Below, piece after piece: positions 35,409-43,015 of a stretch of 64,000 nucleotides of DNA. The position numbers and the translations under genes are program-made. The notes below the pieces were generated by a model. That model was not told the DNA's origin and did not search any database. It saw nothing but the letters and a program-made list of their open reading frames with translations. Every line of letters starts with the position of its first letter. Position 1 is the stretch's first letter. Origin of the DNA: Cucumibacter marinus DSM 18995 (GTDB lineage: Bacteria > Pseudomonadota > Alphaproteobacteria > Rhizobiales > Devosiaceae); assembly GCF_000429865.1 (NCBI RefSeq), contig NZ_AUCR01000001.1, positions 372,001 through 436,000 of the forward strand. The letters run 5' to 3'.

Positions 35409-35448
35409 CGGACGGCCTACACCCTAACCCCATTCAAGGAGAATCTAC

Positions 35449-35598
35449 ATGAGCATTCGTGATAGCTTCCGCCGCTGGAACACCTTCCGCCGTACCGTGC
35501 GCGAGCTCGAAAGCCTCGACGACCGTCAGCTGAACGACCTCGGCATTTCCCGCGGCGATATCCGCTACGTGGCACGTGACCATGCCGAACGGATCTAA
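35449..35598 (+). CDS. DUF1127 small protein, copy 2
   Basis: A 49-residue paralogue of the preceding gene, of identical length, starting MSIRDSFRRWNTFRRTVREL and ending LGISRGDIRYVARDHAERI. The two proteins share about 70% of positions. AAGGAG lies upstream of the ATG. Too short for most automatic calling but well supported by its twin. A terminator follows at 35641. Confidence 0.85.
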   Translation: MSIRDSFRRWNTFRRTVRELESLDDRQLNDLGISRGDIRYVARDHAERI

Positions 35599-35640
35599 CC
35601 CGTCGGACGGCTGCCAAGCCCACCAGCGGCAAGACCTTCG

Positions 35641-35680
35641 AACACCCGCCCTCTTCTAGAGCGCGGGTGTTTTCTTTTTT
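35641..35680 (+). terminator. Terminator after the DUF1127 pair
   Basis: AACACCCGC (35641-35649), 13-nt loop, GCGGGTGTT (35663-35671), then a long T-run TTCTTTTTT. A strong intrinsic terminator shared by both small genes. Confidence 0.9.
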
Positions 35681-35760
35681 CAGGCGTGTTTTCACCCGCT
35701 TGACCGATATTCGGCGTGCTGCCACCTTCCTTGCTTCAGTTTTCCGGAAAGGACGCCGCC

Positions 35761-36348
35761 ATGTTCGCACGCCTCGCTGCTACCGCCGCCATCGCCCTTG
35801 CCAGTTTTTCATCGGCCCTGCCGGCCATCACGCCGGTTACCGGCGTCTCGACCGCCCTGGCGCAGGCCCCTGGCGTTCCAATCGCCAGCCTCACCCCCGA
35901 CATCGTGCAAAACTTCGTTGCATCCTATCCGGAAGTCCGGGCGCTCACGCAGCAGCTCGAGACCGAGTTCGACACCGAAACCATGGACGAGGAATCGCCT
36001 GCCGCCGCCTTTATCGGCTTCATGGCCTATGAGGATGCGCAGAATCGCATCAATGCCGTCATTGAGCCGCACGGGTTCTCCGGGTTCATGGAATGGCTGC
36101 AGACGATGAGTGCGGTGACCCAGGCCTATGCCTGGGCCGAACAGGGCGGCGCCATGGACCAGCAGATGGCCGCCGCCATCGAGCAGGTTCAGAACAACCC
36201 AGGCCTGACCGACGAGCAGAAGACCATGATGATCGAGCAGATCACCGCGGCCTCGGACGCCATGGGTGCCTCACGTCCGCCCCAGGAGAATATCGACGCG
36301 GTCAACGCCCATGCTGACGCTGTGCGGTCGATTTTCGAGGCTGAATAG
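35761..36348 (+). CDS. Exported hypothetical protein
   Basis: A 195-residue protein with a signal peptide (about residues 1-35, ending in VSTALAQAP) and a mature helical, acidic and Met/Gln-rich domain (about 40-195). No family is recognisable. AAAGGA lies upstream of the ATG at 35761; the frame runs 15 codons further. It stands alone after a terminator and before a repeat element. Confidence 0.75.
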   Translation: MFARLAATAAIALASFSSALPAITPVTGVSTALAQAPGVPIASLTPDIVQNFVASYPEVRALTQQLETEFDTETMDEESPAAAFIGFMAYEDAQNRINAVIEPHGFSGFMEWLQTMSAVTQAYAWAEQGGAMDQQMAAAIEQVQNNPGLTDEQKTMMIEQITAASDAMGASRPPQENIDAVNAHADAVRSIFEAE

Positions 36349-36357
36349 CAACATCAT

Positions 36358-36383
36358 AAGGTCCCGGCTCGGGGCCGGGACGG
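36358..36383. repeat. Partial copy of the GGTCCCGGCTC repeat
   Basis: AAGGTCCCGGCTCGGGGCCG followed by GGACGG forms a hairpin between the exported-protein gene and the GST gene. It matches the second half of the repeats at 31400 and 39691. Confidence 0.65.
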
Positions 36384-36410
36384 TGTGCGGATATCGCAAG
36401 ATCCCGGTGG

Positions 36411-37055
36411 TCAGGAGGCCCTGAGCTCCGAATAGTCGATCTCGACGCTGTCGCGGAAAGCCTGGCGCTCTTTCAACCGGGCATGCCAGGCCTCGATATG
36501 CGGAAGCGCGGGACGATCGATCTCCATGGTCTCCCAACGATAGAGCCCTGCGCCGGCGACGATATCGGCATAAGTCAGGCGGTCCCCGGCCAGATAGGGC
36601 GTGCGCGCGAGCTGGGTCTGCATGACCTCGAACGCCTTGACGGTGGCCGCGACGCAGGCATCGACTTTTGCCTGATCGCGCTTTTCCGCAGGCACCCGCA
36701 CCAGGTTGAGAAAGATATTGAGCCAGGCCGGCTGAAAGGTCGAGCATGACCAGTCTGCCCATTGGTCCACCAGCGCCCGCTCCACCGGGCTTTCCGGCCA
36801 TAGTGTGCCCTTGCCGTAGCTCGCCGCGAGGTAGCGGACGATGGCATTGCTCTCCCACATGATCAGATCGCCGTCGCGCAAGGCGGGAACCAGCCCGTTC
36901 GGGTTCATCGCGCGATAGTCCGGCAGGTCGTTGCCGCCGAACTTGCCCCCGATATCGACACGTACATAGTCGAGATCGAGTTCGGCGAGCGTCCAGAGGA
37001 CCTTCTGGACATTGGCAGAGGTCTTGCGCCCCCAAAGTGTAATCTGGCTGGTCAC
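36411..37055 (-). CDS. Glutathione S-transferase family protein
   Basis: A 214-residue protein with an N-terminal thioredoxin-like domain (ITLWGRKTSANVQKVLWTL, NPNGLVPALRDGD, WESNAIVRYLAA) and a helical C-terminal domain with GDRLTYADIV, both typical of GST. The likely glutathione-activating residue is Ser13 in KTSANV. The substrate is unknown. It is divergent from a PfpI-type gene. Confidence 0.9.
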   Translation of the reverse strand: MTSQITLWGRKTSANVQKVLWTLAELDLDYVRVDIGGKFGGNDLPDYRAMNPNGLVPALRDGDLIMWESNAIVRYLAASYGKGTLWPESPVERALVDQWADWSCSTFQPAWLNIFLNLVRVPAEKRDQAKVDACVAATVKAFEVMQTQLARTPYLAGDRLTYADIVAGAGLYRWETMEIDRPALPHIEAWHARLKERQAFRDSVEIDYSELRAS

Positions 37056-37192
37056 GGCAATATCTCCAATCGGAAGGGATTCGATTCAAAAGCTGTAGGT
37101 CTGGGCTCAACTTGCCCCAATTCGCAACGCGAAGGAACGGGCCGGCCGGGGGCAGCGTTTGTCCCTCAGCAAACGAACCAAGGAGATTTCCC

Positions 37193-37756
37193 ATGAAGGA
37201 TCTCAGCAACAAGAAGGTCGTGATCATCGCGACCGACGGATTCGAACACTCCGAGTTGACCCAACCGCGCGACAGGCTCAGCGATGCCGGTGCCGACGTC
37301 CATGTTGCCGCGCCCGAACCGGGCGTCATCCGCGGCTGGTCCCACGGCGACTGGGCCCAGTCGGAACCGGTTGACAAGACCATCGACCAGGTCGCACCGC
37401 GCGACTATGACGCCGTGGTTCTGCCCGGCGGGCAAATCAATCCCGACGTGTTGCGGCTCAACGACAAGGTGATCACCCTCATCCAGACATTCTGGAGCGA
37501 AGGCAAGGTGGTGGCAGCGGTGTGCCACGCACCCTGGCTTCTGATCGAAGCCGGTCTCGTCAAGGACCGCAAGGTCACCTCCTATCCCTCGATCCGAACC
37601 GATGTGATCAATGCAGGCGGACACTGGAACGACCATCCGGTCATCGCCGATCAGGGCCTTGTGACCAGCCGGAACCCCGGCGATCTCGAGGATTTCTGCA
37701 ACAAGATTGCCGAAGAGATTCTTGAAGGTCGGCATGACCGCCGCGAAGCGGCCTGA
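37193..37756 (+). CDS. PfpI/DJ-1 superfamily protein
   Basis: A 187-residue protein of the PfpI branch of the DJ-1 superfamily. The nucleophile is the cysteine in VVAAVCHAPWLLIEAG, preceded by VVLPGGQINPD; the Glu near the N-terminus (DGFEHSEL) completes the usual set. Relatives act as proteases, glyoxalase-type enzymes or stress proteins. AAGGAG precedes the ATG at 37193. Its promoter region is shared with the divergent GST gene. Confidence 0.9.
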   Translation: MKDLSNKKVVIIATDGFEHSELTQPRDRLSDAGADVHVAAPEPGVIRGWSHGDWAQSEPVDKTIDQVAPRDYDAVVLPGGQINPDVLRLNDKVITLIQTFWSEGKVVAAVCHAPWLLIEAGLVKDRKVTSYPSIRTDVINAGGHWNDHPVIADQGLVTSRNPGDLEDFCNKIAEEILEGRHDRREAA

Positions 37757-37879
37757 ATTCGGTCCGATCGATGCACGGCGGCGGCACACTGCGCTTGTGC
37801 CGTCCCGCCCCCATTGCGTATAGCAGGCGCAAATCAGCCGGTGGCCCCGCCACCGGCGCGTCTTTGAAAGCGAAGCGTA

Positions 37880-39253
37880 ATGGATCCCATTCACGTCATT
37901 GGCGGCGGACTTGCCGGCTCGGAAGCCGCCTGGCAGGCGGCGGAAGCCGGCGCGCCGGTCATCCTTCACGAAATGCGGACGGTGCGTGAAACCCACGCCC
38001 ACCAGACCGACCACTTTGCCGAACTCGTCTGCTCGAATTCGCTGCGCTCCGACGATCATGAGCACAATGCCGTCGGTCTGCTGCACGAAGAAATGCGGCG
38101 CGGCAATTCGATCATCATGAAATGCGCCGATGCTCACCAGGTGCCCGCGGGCGGTGCACTGGCGGTCGACCGTGTCGGTTTTTCCGAGGCGGTCACACAG
38201 GCCGTCTCCGGCCATCCGAACATCACCATCGATCGTGGCGAAGTGGCCGGGCTGCCGCCCGAGGACTGGAAGCACGTCATCATCGCCACCGGCCCCCTCA
38301 CCTCGGATGCGCTGGCGGCCGCGATTCTGGAGCTGACGGGCGAGGAATCGCTGGCGTTTTTCGACGCTATCGCGCCCATCGTCTACAAAGACTCGATCAA
38401 CATGGACATCGTCTGGGCCCAGTCGCGTTACGACAAGCCCGGCCCGGGCGGGACCGGCTCCGATTATCTCAACTGCCCGATGAACGAAGACCAGTACAAC
38501 GCCTTCATCGACGGGTTGATCGAGGGTCAGGAGCATGAACTCAACGAATGGGAAAACATCCCCTATTTCGACGGGTGCCTGCCCATCGAGGTGATGGCCA
38601 AGCGCGGCCGGCAGACCCCGCGTTTCGGTCCCATGAAACCGGTCGGGCTGACCAATCCGCGCGATCCGGACAATCCGCCCTATGCAGTGGTGCAGCTGCG
38701 GCAGGACAATGCGCTCGGGACGCTGTGGAATATTGTCGGGTTCCAGACCCGGCTCAAATATGGCGAACAGGCCGACATATTGCGCAAGATCCCGGGTCTC
38801 GAAGAGGCGAAATTCGCCCGGCTGGGCGGGGTTCACCGCAACACCTTCCTCAATTCGCCGAAACTGCTGGGCGCCGATCTGCGGCTCAAGGCCATGCCAC
38901 GGCTGCGCTTTGCCGGCCAGGTTACCGGCGTCGAGGGCTATGTGGAGAGCGCGGGACTCGGACTTGTTGCCGGTCGCATGGCCGCAGCAGACCGGGCCGG
39001 CACGCCCCTGCCCCCGCCGCCATCGACCACAGCGCTCGGGGCGCTGATCCATCACATCACCGGTGGCCATCTGGCCGATGAAGCCAATGGCGTGAAATCG
39101 TTCCAGCCGATGAATGTCAATTTTGGGCTCTTCCCGGAGGTGACGCTGGTGAAGCCGGAGGGCGTCAAACGCTGGCGCGGCAAGGACAAGGCCATGGCCA
39201 AGAAGAAGGCGATCACCAGCCGGGCGCTCTCTGACATTGCGGGCTGGTTGTAG
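37880..39253 (+). CDS. trmFO: Folate-dependent tRNA (uracil-54-C5)-methyltransferase
   Basis: Makes ribothymidine-54 in tRNA with methylene-tetrahydrofolate as carbon donor and FAD. The 457-residue protein starts with the FAD fold [16 protein letters not shown] and carries the conserved cysteines Cys51 (ELVCSNSLR) and Cys233 (YFDGCLPIE), with [14 protein letters not shown] near the C-terminus. Nothing unusual is seen in it. A 0.7-kb repeat region follows. Confidence 0.97.
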   Translation: MDPIHVIGGGLAGSEAAWQAAEAGAPVILHEMRTVRETHAHQTDHFAELVCSNSLRSDDHEHNAVGLLHEEMRRGNSIIMKCADAHQVPAGGALAVDRVGFSEAVTQAVSGHPNITIDRGEVAGLPPEDWKHVIIATGPLTSDALAAAILELTGEESLAFFDAIAPIVYKDSINMDIVWAQSRYDKPGPGGTGSDYLNCPMNEDQYNAFIDGLIEGQEHELNEWENIPYFDGCLPIEVMAKRGRQTPRFGPMKPVGLTNPRDPDNPPYAVVQLRQDNALGTLWNIVGFQTRLKYGEQADILRKIPGLEEAKFARLGGVHRNTFLNSPKLLGADLRLKAMPRLRFAGQVTGVEGYVESAGLGLVAGRMAAADRAGTPLPPPPSTTALGALIHHITGGHLADEANGVKSFQPMNVNFGLFPEVTLVKPEGVKRWRGKDKAMAKKKAITSRALSDIAGWL

Positions 39254-39960
39254 AGGATTTCTGCGCACGCTCTCGCCCTTCGTGGTTCGCCCTTCGACCA
39301 GCTCAGGGTGAGGGTGGAGATTTGGGCGCTACTTCCCTCCTCGTCACCCTCGGGCAGCCCGCCGGCGCGAGGCGGGTAAGACCCGAGGGTCCATGAGGCA
39401 TCACATGTAGTTCGGCGGTACTCACTGGGCGCACGCGGCTCCCGCGTGGCATCCCATCATGGATGCTCGCGAATTTGACTGCCTCACGCCCGGGGGGCTG
39501 ATCCGTGGCCTAGACAACTTTACAGGAGGTCCCGGCTCTCTCTTTGTCTCACGGCGCGCACCGCTCCGGTCACGACGCTGGTCGCTGTGACCTCCACTGC
39601 GCCTGCGACGCCGCGGCGCAAAAGTGCGCCGGGGTCCTCATTCGGGCTGCGCCCTCTCTCGTCCTCCTTTTCCCTCGCCAGGTATTTCGGGCCGCCCCGG
39701 ACTTGATCCGGGGCCAAGATCATTTCTAACGAGGTCCCGGCTCAAGGCCGGGACGGCGCGGTATGTTTGTACTGCGCCGCAACACATACTGGCCTCATCC
39801 TGAGGCGGGAGCGCCACCGGCGCGACCCTCGAAGGACGCCCTCGCCCTTCGAGGCTCAGCACCGCTTCGCACCTCGGGGTGAGGGCGCTGGGTTGCATCT
39901 TCCCAGGTCGTCCCGGACATTCTATTGCGTCACGCCGGCGGGCTGGGCAAACAACAACCT
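39254..39960. repeat. Mosaic of intergenic repeats, no gene
   Basis: A 707-bp stretch without a supported gene. It contains GCCCTTCGACCAGCTCAGGG at about 39292; a hairpin-forming CCCTCGGGC...CCGAGGG at about 39347-39390; a half-copy GGAGGTCCCGGCTC at 39527; a full copy of the CCGGACTTGATCCGG composite at 39691-39755; and CCTCATCCTGAGG with related CTCGCCCTTCGAGG inverted repeats at 39793-39892. These resemble dispersed intergenic mosaic elements of rhizobial genomes. Both transcripts, trmFO and DUF4153, end in it. Confidence 0.7.
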
Positions 39961-41715
39961 TTATTCCCGCACCGGTTCGGCGAAGACGCTGCCGTTGAGC
40001 CAAAGCAGTTCGGCGGGGGTTTCGCCGGCATCGGGCCGGCGGTAGCTCATATCGTTGACGACAATCAGGAAATCGCGGCCCTCCAGCGTGAAGGGCAGAG
40101 CCGGATCAACCACCGTGTCTCCCGTCTGGCGAGTAAGCCAGCCTGTCAGGTCGAGCGTTTGTTCGGCTTCGCCCCGGGCGCTGGCGAAATGCAAGGTATT
40201 GCCGGTGTGGCGCAGGGTGAGGCCGGGATAGTCGGCGCTGGCCCTTGCGGACAGCTGCAGGCGCCCGAGATAGAGCGGCGTGGCGCTGACATCCACGGGA
40301 ACGCTGGCAGTGCCGGCATCGACGCGGGCAATTCGGTCGGGCACGGGCTGGTCGGGTGCGCGCGGGATCGACAAGGCCTCCATGTAGTCGAACGCGCTGG
40401 TCCTCGACAGGGAATCCCCCGTGGCGGGCAGTGACACATCCCGCTCGGCTAACACCGTATCGAGGGTGCGGCGTCCTTCAGCGCTGCCCATGAGAAAGAA
40501 GATGGCACCGCGGGCGGTTGCCGCTGTTTCTTCGTCCATCGATTCTGCTGCAAGCGCTGCCTCGAGCCGGTCGAGCTGGTTGATGCGGGACAGGTTCTCG
40601 ACATTTTGCGGACCGACGGCACCAAGGAGCAACAAGATCGCTGCAAGGCCCGGGATCAGGCGAATGTCGCGGGTGAAGGGCAGAAGAAAGGCGAGCGTGA
40701 CCAGCACGGCCCAGACGCCACCCAAGACCAGCACCACGCGCTCCGGGGTCAGCCCATAGGCCGCAATGCGGTCATAGACGCCCCATGCGAACAGACCGAG
40801 CGGGATGACGGTCAGCAAGGGCCAGAGCCGGCGGAACCAGCGGACGAGCGGTTTCTCGCGCATGAACTCGGGATGCAGGACCAGCCAGTTGGCAGCGCCG
40901 GTAACCACGAAGGTCAGCACCAGCCAGCCCACAATACCTTCCGGGAAGGTGCGGGTGACCGCGATCTGGATGGCATAGGCCAGAAGGATCAGCGCATAGG
41001 CGAACAGCAGCGGGGTGAGCACGAACTGCCCCAGAAAGCCGATGGCGCGGGACAGGAAATCCGGTTCAGTGAGATCGAGCGGTTCGTAATCGGCAAGGCG
41101 CGGAATCGTCGACAACCAGTAAAGCGGCGCGAACAGGAACAAGGTCAGCGGCATCAGCCAGTTGCCGATCAGATCGTCGATATCGATGCCGAAGAGCAGG
41201 CTGAGTGCCTGATGGATGGCGAACAGGCCAAGCAGGACAAGCGCAACAGCGACCCCGGCGATGGCGCCGGAGATGATGGCGCGGTGGTTGATCCACCAGA
41301 ACCGGTCCTGAGCGTCTTCGCGACCGCCCCGGGCGCGGTCGAACAGCCCGGGTGCCGTCGACAGCATGAGCAGGACCGCAGCCGCCAGGGCGCCGGGCAC
41401 GACCCAAGTACTGTCATCGATCTGGAACAGGCCGAAAACCAGGATCGCGGGAAACAGGCTGAGCGCAATGCCCCTCGCCCCGGTCAGGCGCAGGTTTTCC
41501 GCCACCAGGCGCCCGGCGACCGCCATGAAGCCGCCTGCCGCGAAGCCGAAAGCCAGGCGCCGCATGGCATCGCGATCGCCGGCAATGAGCCAGTCATTGG
41601 CCGTCAGGATTGCGGTCAGGGTCAGGGCCAGCGCGAACAGGACCGCCACCGGGAACCGCGTCACGGTTTCGGTCACGTCCGGTGCAAGCCGGTCAAGACG
41701 GTAGGAAATGGCCAC
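39961..41715 (-). CDS. DUF4153 membrane protein
   Basis: A 584-residue protein with about ten to twelve membrane segments over residues 20-370 and a soluble, probably periplasmic, C-terminal region (about 385-584). The layout and the segment RFWWINHRAIISGAIAG fit DUF4153. Its function is unknown. It is the last gene of the yajC-secDF-NDUFAF3-like-NDUFAF6-like run, 44 bp after the previous stop, but need not share their role. Confidence 0.8.
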   Translation of the reverse strand: MAISYRLDRLAPDVTETVTRFPVAVLFALALTLTAILTANDWLIAGDRDAMRRLAFGFAAGGFMAVAGRLVAENLRLTGARGIALSLFPAILVFGLFQIDDSTWVVPGALAAAVLLMLSTAPGLFDRARGGREDAQDRFWWINHRAIISGAIAGVAVALVLLGLFAIHQALSLLFGIDIDDLIGNWLMPLTLFLFAPLYWLSTIPRLADYEPLDLTEPDFLSRAIGFLGQFVLTPLLFAYALILLAYAIQIAVTRTFPEGIVGWLVLTFVVTGAANWLVLHPEFMREKPLVRWFRRLWPLLTVIPLGLFAWGVYDRIAAYGLTPERVVLVLGGVWAVLVTLAFLLPFTRDIRLIPGLAAILLLLGAVGPQNVENLSRINQLDRLEAALAAESMDEETAATARGAIFFLMGSAEGRRTLDTVLAERDVSLPATGDSLSRTSAFDYMEALSIPRAPDQPVPDRIARVDAGTASVPVDVSATPLYLGRLQLSARASADYPGLTLRHTGNTLHFASARGEAEQTLDLTGWLTRQTGDTVVDPALPFTLEGRDFLIVVNDMSYRRPDAGETPAELLWLNGSVFAEPVRE

Positions 41716-41759
41716 GGTAACCCCTCACCCAGGCTCGCCGGCCAGGATCCGCGCGATGC

Positions 41760-42614
41760 CTATTTCTGGCTTTTCATGGCCCAGAACAGCACAGCAGCGA
41801 TCTTTCGCCAATCCGCGCCCGCCGGATAGAGCGCGAACGGTGTCTGGCGGTGCCGTTCCAGAGCCTTCAAGCGCTTATCAATCAAGGCAATTGCGGCAAA
41901 AGCGGGCCGGATTTCGCGAGGAAGCAAGACAATCGCGGTGCGGGCCTCTTCCAGGTGATCTGTCGCGATGGACCGAAGTTCAGCGAGCGCATCGCCAAGG
42001 CCCTCGGTCATCGACCCTGCGAAAAGCTGGCTTTCGGTCACACCATGCCGGGTGAGAAGGTCGTGAGGCAGCATCAGCCGGCCTGCCGCCAAGTCCGCCG
42101 GCATGGCGCGCAGATGCAGGCTCAGGCTGTCAGCGACGCCGAGGTGACCGGCGGCATCGCCGGATTGCGGCTCACGTCCCCCGTTCAGGATCATCGCGGC
42201 GTAGTGATAGAGGATCGAAGCGGTTTCGCCCGCATAACCCTCGGCCTGGCCGAGATCCGGCATCGGATCGTCATAAAGATCGAAGCGGCGGGCATTGACC
42301 ATGCGCATCAGAGGCACGGTGGAGAGCCCGAATGTCTCGATGGTATCGAACAGCGCATCGGCGACCGGATTGGCGCGCACGGCGCCGTGCTCGGTTCCTT
42401 CGAGCGCATCGGCCCACCACTGCAGGCGGATCTCGCCCGGCGCGGGTTCGGTGACCCGGCCGCGCACCGCGGCCAGTTCGGCAGCAAAGGCCCACAAGGC
42501 CTGGATATGGGCACGGGCCGGTTCCGGGAGCACCAGGGAGGCGATGTAGCGGTCGCCATCGAGCTGTTTGAGCGCCGCGGTGGCGAGGCCGTAGCTGTCG
42601 GGGTGGACGCTCAC
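41760..42614 (-). CDS. Squalene/phytoene synthase-like protein, NDUFAF6 type
   Basis: A 284-residue all-helical protein of the squalene/phytoene synthase superfamily. The second-motif region reads DSLSLHLRAMPADLAAGRLM, but the first metal-binding aspartate cluster is replaced (EIRLQWWADALEG), which marks the NDUFAF6-like branch rather than true carotenoid enzymes. NDUFAF6 is a mitochondrial complex I assembly factor. The start overlaps the stop of the NDUFAF3-like gene by 4 nt. I infer a role in NADH dehydrogenase assembly; it could still be an isoprenoid enzyme. Confidence 0.8.
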   Translation of the reverse strand: MSVHPDSYGLATAALKQLDGDRYIASLVLPEPARAHIQALWAFAAELAAVRGRVTEPAPGEIRLQWWADALEGTEHGAVRANPVADALFDTIETFGLSTVPLMRMVNARRFDLYDDPMPDLGQAEGYAGETASILYHYAAMILNGGREPQSGDAAGHLGVADSLSLHLRAMPADLAAGRLMLPHDLLTRHGVTESQLFAGSMTEGLGDALAELRSIATDHLEEARTAIVLLPREIRPAFAAIALIDKRLKALERHRQTPFALYPAGADWRKIAAVLFWAMKSQK

Positions 42615-43006
42615 CGCTTCGCCCGTTCCACCGCGATCAGTCCCGCGCCGACCGGGCGCTTTTCGCCCAGCATGACGTTGTAGGTGCGCACGGCGGCGCC
42701 GGTGCTCATCGGCTCGACGATGATGCCGCGCTCGGAAAACAGAGCCCGGATGGCGGGATCGAGAAAGACGATGTCCTCACCGGTGCCGAGAAAGAAAACC
42801 TCGATTTCAGAATCACTTGCGAGCGGCGCTGAAAGTGATGATTCCGATATTCCCGCCGGTTCGGACACTTCCCAGGCGTGCATGCCCGACGGCAGGCACA
42901 ACAGCGAGCCGCGATGCGACATGTCGGCAAAGCGGAACCCACCATTGCCATAGGCATCGATGGGCGCCTGATAGGGGTAATGGCCGTCGCGAACTGGTCC
43001 GGGCAT
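42611..43006 (-). CDS. Mth938-domain (DUF498/NDUFAF3-like) protein
   Basis: A 131-residue cytoplasmic protein of the Mth938/DUF498 family: IDAYGNGGFRFADMSHRGSL, EIEVFFLGTGED, and RTYNVMLGEKRPVGAGLIAV near the end. The mitochondrial relative NDUFAF3 helps assemble complex I. It lies 9 bp after secDF and overlaps the next gene by 4 nt; linkage of this family to secD/secF in alphaproteobacteria is, as I recall, noted in the NDUFAF3 literature. Confidence 0.87.
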   Translation of the reverse strand: MPGPVRDGHYPYQAPIDAYGNGGFRFADMSHRGSLLCLPSGMHAWEVSEPAGISESSLSAPLASDSEIEVFFLGTGEDIVFLDPAIRALFSERGIIVEPMSTGAAVRTYNVMLGEKRPVGAGLIAVERAKR

Positions 43007-43015
43007 TCAAATCGC

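Noticed and set aside
37166-39268. A 700-codon minus-strand frame
   Set aside because: Antisense to the PfpI and trmFO genes.
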